DNA from: Prevotella sp.
GTDB taxonomy: Bacteria; Bacteroidota; Bacteroidia; Bacteroidales; Bacteroidaceae
Assembly (NCBI GenBank): GCA_016284635.1
Contig: JAEEPF010000003.1
Span: 1-52,084, forward strand
Length of the DNA stretch: 52,084 bases
Direction of reading: 5' to 3'
Below, one piece after another: positions 46,028-52,084 of the stretch (positions are counted from its first letter, which is position 1; every line of letters starts with the position of its first letter). Below the pieces are notes generated by a model. It searched no databases. It was not told the DNA's origin and saw only the letters and a list, made by a program, of their open reading frames with translations. The position numbers were made by a program, and so were the translations under genes.

Positions 46028-46141
46028 CTATATAAAAATTTGTTTCAGTTCTATACTAACCTCTTGCTCATCATCTACATCCGGCTCAAACATCATTGCC
46101 AGATCTATCAATGTTCCTACGCAAATAATTTTTGGTTTCAT
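46028..46141 (-). CDS. possible 37-aa small protein
   Basis: Not in ORF track: MKPKIICVGTLIDLAMMFEPDVDDEQEVSIELKQIFI*, fills the gap between two same-strand ORFs (13 bp and 20 bp spacing). Confidence 0.5.
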   Translation of the reverse strand: MKPKIICVGTLIDLAMMFEPDVDDEQEVSIELKQIFI

Positions 46142-46160
46142 AATCGACAGTATTAATTGG

Positions 46161-46496
46161 TTATGACTCTCTTGAACTCTTCTTCAGACCTCTCAACTCT
46201 GCTTTTACATTTTTCAGTTCCTCCTTCAGTTGAGTGACCTCTTCTTGCAGACGTCTCTCTGCGCTGCCATCCTCAGTCGCACGAAGCAGACTGCGAATCT
46301 CGTCACGAGTCATGAAGTCCTTACGTTCCAGTCCTACGTGGATGCAGAATCCTTCTACCAGGCTCTGCTCGTTGAAGTACATGTAACCTTCGCCCTCAAC
46401 GTCCAACAGATAACCGTTCTTTACTGTTCTCAGCGTGATGTTCAGCTTGGGCTGTCTCACTGATTCAGTAGCTGCTTGCTTTTTTCTTCTAGCCAT
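46161..46496 (-). CDS. hypothetical coiled-coil protein, 111 aa
   Basis: MARRKKQAATESVRQPKLNITLRTVKNGYLLDVEGEGYMYFNEQSLVEGFCIHVGLERKDFM...LQEEVTQLKEELKNVKAELRGLKKSSRES; preceded by a TAnnTTTG-type promoter near 46583. Confidence 0.65.
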   Translation of the reverse strand: MARRKKQAATESVRQPKLNITLRTVKNGYLLDVEGEGYMYFNEQSLVEGFCIHVGLERKDFMTRDEIRSLLRATEDGSAERRLQEEVTQLKEELKNVKAELRGLKKSSRES

Positions 46497-46691
46497 TGCT
46501 TTTACCTTTTTAATTATTTATTTTGTTGTTCTTTATCAGCGCGTCTGGGAGTTCGTTGAGTCCGCTCGCATCTGATTTTCGGTTGCAAAGGTATATGAGC
46601 TACAGAACTGATATAAGCTACAGAAAGTTTGTTTGTTAAAGAGTGTTTAGGCCTTCAAATCGCCTGTATTCAAAGGGCATACAAAGAAAGC

Positions 46692-46722
46692 GGCCAGACT
46701 TCATTATCTGAAATCTGACCGT
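46692..46722 (-). terminator. intrinsic terminator of the 46.7-50.9 kb operon
   Basis: Minus-strand RNA CGGUCAGAUUUCA-gauaa-UGAAGUCUGGCCG, 13 pairs incl. two G-U, followed by CUUUCUUUGU. Confidence 0.65.
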
Positions 46723-46757
46723 CTATTATGTTTTTCAGCTTAGTCTTAGCTCACTTT

Positions 46758-47885
46758 TTATGGCTTCACTCGATACTTGTCAAGCAATGGAAGCACGTTT
46801 TTGAACTTCGCAGGCATCTGTGTACTGGTGATTTTTCCCTTGTCGATGTTTGTGTATTTGTCTACGTCGTTCTTTCCAAAGAACAATTTCTGTAACTGGC
46901 TCGAACCCTTTGACTGAGGCAACAACTCATAAGAATACAGATAGCCCACAATGTTCTGCCAGGTGACGGCGGTAGCATCGCCCTCTCTACTCTCAAACAG
47001 ATCCCAAAGGGCTTTCGAGAGTTCCAGGTCTTGACCCTCTAGCACATAGTCGCCCACATTGAGCACATTTCTTATCATCTGCTTGATATTCTCTTCAGTG
47101 GCAGGCAGCACCCATTCGCCCTTCTCAATAAACGAATCAATGTTCCTCAAAACGATACGCCGTTTATCTGTAAGCGTCTTATTACGCTCATTGTTAAGCT
47201 GCTTTAGCTCTTGCATTCTTTTCTGAATCAGAGCCAGCCTATATACAAATAGGAAGAGAGCACTAATCTTCTCGTCAACACGATTGTCGTCCACAAGTGT
47301 AAAAAACAGACGACCCAGTTTGCTGGTGTTGCCAAGCTTTAGCACGCCTATTTCATATTCGAAGAAGTTTCTCAATGCCGCATAGTTGCGCCATGCTTTT
47401 CTGCATTCAGCCTCTTCATCTAACACGTCAAAGTTTATTTCGCCATCCTTCTTCTCTGTGGCAACCATCTTGCTTACAAGACTATCGAAGATGCCAGAGG
47501 CAAAGAGCTCCAGCAAGATTCTCAGTCTATACTGCTCCAGTTTCTCCAACGTAGGTGCACCAAAACACTCCGTTTCTTTCCATGTCTTGTATTCTTGTTG
47601 AGCTGCTTCTTTTAGTGCCTCATTCTCTTTCTTCTCTTTGTCGAAAATGGCCTTGAAGTCAGCATCTGCTTGTGGTGTACCAAAGTCTTTCTTGGCAACA
47701 GGTACTTCCTGCTGTGCTACTTCTGGAGTTGTCACTTCCTCGTATTCTGCCTCCTCAGCATCGTCCTTGAAGAAATTCCTGATTAAATCGTTCAGTACTC
47801 GCTCTGGCACTTGGCCAATATTTACCTCCTTGTGGTGGTCGTTGTGGATAGCACCCGGCTCATAATGATATTTCTCGCTACTCAT
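46758..47885 (-). CDS. uncharacterized protein, 375 aa, with N-terminal GAIHNDHHKEV motif
   Basis: MSSEKYHYEPGAIHNDHHKEVNIGQVPERVLNDLIRNFFKDDAEEAEYEE...; ATGA-type overlap with upstream gene. Confidence 0.75.
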   Translation of the reverse strand: MSSEKYHYEPGAIHNDHHKEVNIGQVPERVLNDLIRNFFKDDAEEAEYEEVTTPEVAQQEVPVAKKDFGTPQADADFKAIFDKEKKENEALKEAAQQEYKTWKETECFGAPTLEKLEQYRLRILLELFASGIFDSLVSKMVATEKKDGEINFDVLDEEAECRKAWRNYAALRNFFEYEIGVLKLGNTSKLGRLFFTLVDDNRVDEKISALFLFVYRLALIQKRMQELKQLNNERNKTLTDKRRIVLRNIDSFIEKGEWVLPATEENIKQMIRNVLNVGDYVLEGQDLELSKALWDLFESREGDATAVTWQNIVGYLYSYELLPQSKGSSQLQKLFFGKNDVDKYTNIDKGKITSTQMPAKFKNVLPLLDKYRVKP

Positions 47886-49129
47886 TTCTCAGGTAATTTG
47901 GGTAAGTCATCATTTTTATCAATCTCAATGTGGCGACTCTTATCATCATGGTGTGAGCCTGACGCATAGTAGTTGCCTTTTACGATGGTAGGATTGTCGC
48001 GCTTATCTAAAATCTTCTGCTTGATTTCGTTAGCACGTTCCATCCAAGCCTTAGTACCCGTCAGAAGAGAGTTTACTTGTGTGAATACATCGTAACTGGT
48101 ACCAGGCTGTAATCTCAGCAATTCAACCTCAATGTTTTCTACAGGGATTGATGCTTTGATTGCATCTGCCATTCTTTGTGCCATTTGAGCTACTTGTGAA
48201 TTCAAAGAATCAACTTTGGCTTTCATTTCCTGTAGTTCGCTCATTACTTCGTCATAGCTCTTAATGTTGTTCTTGTCGAGGAATTGTCTTAGTTCTTCAG
48301 GGAACAATGTTGTGCAAAGTTCATCTAATGTTTCATTGTCCTGAGGTGTGTCCTTTTGAATCTTTAAGAGTTCTTTCAGATGTCTGTTGATTTTAGATTT
48401 TCCATCCTCAGTATCAGATAAATCATCTATACGTTCTTTCAAGGCTGCATAGAAGATGTAAACGTACTTGTGGTTACTTTTCTGCACCCTCATATTATTT
48501 GCAATGGCAGCGAAGTCTCTGTTTCCATTATCAACAATACGTCGAATCATAACGGAATAGACCAATTTCAAGAAATCCCAGTGTCTTTCCAGCAATTTTA
48601 ACAACTCGTTCTGTTTGTCTAAGTTACTGTCGCCGAAATCTCTTCTTATTCGAATGAAAGCATGAAGCAGTGCCAGATATCCACTTTTTGTTTGATCTCC
48701 GTAGACTTTCAGCTTTCTCAATTCGTCGTTTACACGATTTTCTAATTGTTCCCAGTCTTCATCATCCGACAAACGATCATAAGTGGTCAGTATATCAATA
48801 AATTCATCCAGTCTAACACTCTCATTATTTTTTGCCCACGAAAAAGCCAAATCAACGACATCAAAGGATGGGATAACCTTTCCATGAATATCATCGAAAG
48901 CCACCATTCTATTCATGACTCCTTGAAGCCATACATTTCTCCATTTGCCAAGACAATAGTCGCGGTAAATATCCTTCAAAGAATCCAGCAGATAAATCTG
49001 ATCGTTATCTTCTGTACATGCATTTACAGATCGTTCAATGTTTATTGAATCACCTCCCCTTATTTCTCGATAACCTTCAAAACATTCTTTGATAGGTATT
49101 ATAACGTATTCATCCCAATAGTTCATCAT
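47882..49129 (-). CDS. uncharacterized coiled-coil protein, 415 aa, with C-terminal GSHHDDKSRHI motif
   Basis: ...KGNYYASGSHHDDKSRHIEIDKNDDLPKLPEK; 4-bp overlap with next gene. Confidence 0.75.
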   Translation of the reverse strand: MMNYWDEYVIIPIKECFEGYREIRGGDSINIERSVNACTEDNDQIYLLDSLKDIYRDYCLGKWRNVWLQGVMNRMVAFDDIHGKVIPSFDVVDLAFSWAKNNESVRLDEFIDILTTYDRLSDDEDWEQLENRVNDELRKLKVYGDQTKSGYLALLHAFIRIRRDFGDSNLDKQNELLKLLERHWDFLKLVYSVMIRRIVDNGNRDFAAIANNMRVQKSNHKYVYIFYAALKERIDDLSDTEDGKSKINRHLKELLKIQKDTPQDNETLDELCTTLFPEELRQFLDKNNIKSYDEVMSELQEMKAKVDSLNSQVAQMAQRMADAIKASIPVENIEVELLRLQPGTSYDVFTQVNSLLTGTKAWMERANEIKQKILDKRDNPTIVKGNYYASGSHHDDKSRHIEIDKNDDLPKLPEK

Positions 49130-49131
49130 AA

Positions 49132-49785
49132 TTAGAATTTATCAATTAGTTTTTGAGCCCCATCCTCATCGCTATTCACATTCAGATGTTTGCTGTGGTC
49201 ATTATGTTGAGCCCCATCCTCATATTTGTGTTCAATCTTCACACTTGTTGGTTTCTTCTGAGGTTCAATAAAATCAGTAAGGATTCCTGAAATGGCTTCC
49301 TCATCGCCTTTACTTGGATTACGCACCAACTCACGAAGCATCATCTTAATAGCTTTTGCATCTTGAATGTCACAAGCGTCTTTGGCATAATTAGCAATGA
49401 CAGGTATAGCCAATAGTGAATCTAACGGCATCTCAATGGGCTTACCTTCATCCTCTTCCATTTCTGGAGGCAATGGTGGGTTCTCATAATAGTCAACCAA
49501 AGCCGTCAAATTCTTATTTTTATTAACCAACTCGTCATTGGCCTTTTTCATAATAGACAACTGCGATTCCAGACCCTCAATTTTCTCTTGTAATGATGAG
49601 ATGATGTTATCTTTTTGACGGATAACAGTCTCTTTCATTATCTCCTGAGTCACCTTGATAGCATGGCCAACTTTTTTGTTAGCGTATGCCTCCATCTGGA
49701 GCTTTGGGTCAAGTTCTTGCTTACTTGGCTGCAAGCCTTCTACCTCTTTGCGAAGTATGTCAAAAAACTCTTTGTCAGCTTTCAT
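49132..49785 (-). CDS. uncharacterized coiled-coil protein, 217 aa, with C-terminal GAQHNDHSKHL motif
   Basis: ...VKIEHKYEDGAQHNDHSKHLNVNSDEDGAQKLIDKF. Confidence 0.75.
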   Translation of the reverse strand: MKADKEFFDILRKEVEGLQPSKQELDPKLQMEAYANKKVGHAIKVTQEIMKETVIRQKDNIISSLQEKIEGLESQLSIMKKANDELVNKNKNLTALVDYYENPPLPPEMEEDEGKPIEMPLDSLLAIPVIANYAKDACDIQDAKAIKMMLRELVRNPSKGDEEAISGILTDFIEPQKKPTSVKIEHKYEDGAQHNDHSKHLNVNSDEDGAQKLIDKF

Positions 49786-49799
49786 CTTCCACTTTTCTT

Positions 49800-50471
49800 T
49801 TAAAAGGGTAAACTATCTGGGTCATATTCCAAAAGAACTTGATCAGAACCTATTAGCGTTGCTTGCGGCTCAAATCTTTTCTCTTCGATGACGTCTATCA
49901 GCTTCAATTTCTCTTCCTTTGATGGGAAAAGAGCTAATAACTCGCGTATAGTGTCCTGCTCATAATCTTCTGTAATATCTTTCCAGTCCCAAAGAGTTTG
50001 GGTAAGTTCTGCTACAGGATGGGGATGGGGAATAAGGTCACTATTGTATCTTGCTGTAATAGAATGAGCCATTGCATCAAACGCGCCAAAATAGTCCTCA
50101 CCATAGTCCTGCCCCTCCATTAGTTGAAGCACATAATCAATCTTCTCAGGGCGATCCTCTTGAAGATATAAAATGGCATATACCATCGACATCACAAGAT
50201 TAGCCGCATATCTCCAGCCCATATTGCCTTTTGCTATCCACAGCCATTCTCTGACATTAAGCTCAGGGTGAGGGTCATACATCGCCAACGTGGCAATATA
50301 ATATGCCTCGTTGAAAGCTTTCTCTGCATCGAACTTGAAATAATAAGGCCTATCCTTTACTCGCAGATATACCTTATACAGTTCTTTATTCAAATCGTCG
50401 CTACGCAGAAAGTCATCCAGCGTGCGACGATCAGTATATACAAAATCTCGCGGTAGTTTTTCTATCTTCAT
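49800..50471 (-). CDS. uncharacterized protein, 223 aa
   Basis: Intact ORF in tight operon spacing: MKIEKLPRDFVYTDRRTLDDFLRSDDLNKELYKVYLRVKDRPYYFKFDAEKAFNEAYYIA... Confidence 0.7.
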   Translation of the reverse strand: MKIEKLPRDFVYTDRRTLDDFLRSDDLNKELYKVYLRVKDRPYYFKFDAEKAFNEAYYIATLAMYDPHPELNVREWLWIAKGNMGWRYAANLVMSMVYAILYLQEDRPEKIDYVLQLMEGQDYGEDYFGAFDAMAHSITARYNSDLIPHPHPVAELTQTLWDWKDITEDYEQDTIRELLALFPSKEEKLKLIDVIEEKRFEPQATLIGSDQVLLEYDPDSLPF

Positions 50472-50510
50472 ATTATGCTACCTTGTTGAATTGTTCGTTT
50501 CCGTAAATAA

Positions 50511-50915
50511 TCAATAAAAGTGTCCGTATCTGATTTCAAACACATTTTTGTTGCCGTTCTCGCCAAAGGGTATCTTCGTGCGAGTAACAAATGTTCCAGA
50601 GTGATTGACCCATACGTGTGGTTCAATGAAAGCGATATATCCCCATTCATCCTCATCGTCCTCACGAAACTCATACATGTGAAAACCTTTGGGGCATTCC
50701 TTGTGGTCAAATCTTTGGTCAAGATACCACCCACGAATGCAATGCTTCCTGCCGTCAGCAGTCTCAATGCCGATGTAGTATTTGTCGAAAGATTGGAGGA
50801 ACTTAATCATACTTACATCGCCAATATGGCTCTCAAATTCGTGTCTGTAAACGTGCGCCAAATCATCAACTTGATAGGCTTGTTGTCCTCGAATAGCTGC
50901 TTCAACTATATACAA
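50511..50915 (-). CDS. LPD28-like (large polyvalent protein-associated domain) stand-alone protein, possibly 5'-truncated
   Basis: KHCIRGWYLDQRFDHKECPKGFHMYEFREDDEDEWGYIAFIEPHVWVNHSGTFVTRTKIPF resembles the D/R-x-xxLPxGxxxYDLRxxDDD...VxVNHxGTxxT pattern; only a TTG start, with an in-frame stop just upstream. Confidence 0.45.
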   Translation of the reverse strand: MYIVEAAIRGQQAYQVDDLAHVYRHEFESHIGDVSMIKFLQSFDKYYIGIETADGRKHCIRGWYLDQRFDHKECPKGFHMYEFREDDEDEWGYIAFIEPHVWVNHSGTFVTRTKIPFGENGNKNVFEIRYGHFY

Positions 50916-50956
50916 AAATTATACACTATTTCGGTATTTACTTCTTTTCAGGAATA

Positions 50957-52084
50957 TTGTAAAAACTGGTTCTACAGGATTTAGTGTGAGTTAACTTAAC
51001 GAATTTAACACAAGGAAGTCTTTATGCAACGTCAAGCCTCCATAGAAGAAGAGTACAGCAATGCGGAATCTCTCCACATCGCGATAGCCTCTGCCAACGG
51101 TCTGCAGTTCCTGAATGGAACCGTTCATTCGTTCGGCCTTGCCGTTGTTGCGCCCCATGCAGAGAGCATTGATAATGCCCTTCTGATGACGGTCGAACAT
51201 TTCGATGACCTTGGTTATCTCTGGGATATTGGCAGCCAACGCACGCTGACGCCACATCATGTAAAGCGTAAACGCCTCGGCCCTGTCCAACTTGCCTTTG
51301 ATGATATCACGGAAGTCCTCCTTGATGCGCCATGCACGGGACACCTCGTAGTTTGCATTGACAATAGCGTCAAACTTTATCTGCTGCTTGTCTGTGAGTC
51401 TGGCGGTATCCTTCAGAAAGAGGTATCTCGTCCGCTTGAGGTATTCGTTGGACTTCACTTCACGTCTGCGTACAGCATCAACGGCAGCATTGAGGTGCTT
51501 GACCAGATGAAACTTGTCGTGGCAGATGGCTGCCAACGGCATCAACTCCTTGACTGCATCCCTGAAAGGATCCCACATGTCGATACTTGCGGTAAGCACG
51601 TTTGCTCGTTGGATAGGATTCAAAGCCTTGCAAATCAGTGCCTTCGCATCCTCCTTCTTCCTGCCTCCGACTACTTCAAGCACCGTTCCGTCGTCATCAT
51701 AGAGGATACTGGCGAAGTCACGTCCGTGCACGGACTTCTCATCTATATGTATATGGTTATGCGACTTTATCTTGCTGCGATGCAAAAGGCCAAACTCCAC
51801 GGCGCGTTCCATGACGTGGTGGACCTGGTCGAACGTCAGCAGGAGAAGCCTCGAAGTTGCCCTCTGGCTCTTCGTCTCCAGAAGCGTGTCTATCGTTTTT
51901 TTTCGAGCATGGATGTCAAGCGCTCCCCTGCATCCGCCCAGGGAACATCCAGACTCAGGATCTTCCCATCCACGCGATACCTCGGGATGCGAGCCGTGAT
52001 GTATGTCTGGCACTGCCACAAGTCCAGATGCCGCCATGTGCGCTCCGGACGGAAATCGTATATCGGGAACTTCTTCCCTGCTAC
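50957..52084 (-). mobile_element. ISL3-family insertion sequence (one end outside window; inner boundary approximate)
   Basis: Transposase plus candidate terminal sequence ggttctacaggatttagtgtgagttaactt at about 50967-50996. Confidence 0.6.
50991..52084 (-). CDS. ISL3-family transposase, frame-disrupted at an A8 tract (51896-51903); N-terminus outside window
   Basis: Downstream frame: TIDTLLETKSQ...SHNHIHIDEKSVHGRDFASILYD...ASIDMWDPFRDAVKELMPLAAICHDKFHLVKHLNAAVDAVRR...NGKAERMNGSIQELQTVGRGYRDVERFRIAVLFFYG. Upstream frame: VAGKKFPIYDFRPERTWRHLDLWQCQTYITARIPRYRVDGKILSLDVPWADAGERLTSMLEKKR*. Confidence 0.85.
   Translation of the reverse strand, partial: SREEVPDIRFPSGAHMAASGLVAVPDIHHGSHPEVSRGWEDPESGCSLGGCRGALDIHARKKTIDTLLETKSQRATSRLLLLTFDQVHHVMERAVEFGLLHRSKIKSHNHIHIDEKSVHGRDFASILYDDDGTVLEVVGGRKKEDAKALICKALNPIQRANVLTASIDMWDPFRDAVKELMPLAAICHDKFHLVKHLNAAVDAVRRREVKSNEYLKRTRYLFLKDTARLTDKQQIKFDAIVNANYEVSRAWRIKEDFRDIIKGKLDRAEAFTLYMMWRQRALAANIPEITKVIEMFDRHQKGIINALCMGRNNGKAERMNGSIQELQTVGRGYRDVERFRIAVLFFYGGLTLHKDFLVLNSLS

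Noticed and set aside
50520-50984. 154-aa plus-strand ORF
   Set aside because: Antisense to the LPD28-like gene and runs into the IS end; no coherent domain.

Overview
The window looks like a Bacteroidales (Prevotella-like) chromosome segment, judged from protein families and TAnnTTTG-type promoters. It is dominated by a (arabino)xylan utilization locus. That locus comprises a minus-strand operon GH31-GH10-double esterase-GH97 (2.7-10.9 kb), GH3 and CE/GH43 genes (13.3-19.0 kb), two plus-strand GH43 genes, then susC-susD-susC-susD, a DUF1735-type lipoprotein, a GH10-like lipoprotein and a CBM-rich secreted protein (23.1-38.4 kb), and finally a second GH3. A 5' fragment of another susC lies at the left edge, next to an integrase remnant. 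The locus is bracketed by two inverted copies of an M15-type peptidase gene (left copy frameshifted, right copy intact). These belong to poorly understood Bacteroidales accessory modules: smalltalk/HU/DUF4248 on the left, and BT4734-like primase/DUF3987 with small ORFs on the right. The right end (46.7-50.9 kb) holds a five-gene minus-strand operon in which three consecutive, otherwise different proteins share a GA.H(N/D)D(H/K).(K/R) motif, next to an ISL3-family transposase. The best leads are: (i) the motif-sharing operon; (ii) a near-identical 238-bp conversion-like tract centred on a palindrome inside otherwise diverged inverted peptidase genes; (iii) about a dozen families of short repeats that supply start/stop codons, leaders, signal-peptide cores and in-frame linkers, including a perfect 7x7-nt tandem repeat that could switch the reading frame of a CE-GH43 enzyme; (iv) a GH10 paralogue with apparently lost catalytic residues in the slot usually held by a cell-surface xylanase. 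All family assignments are from reading the sequence; no searches were run.
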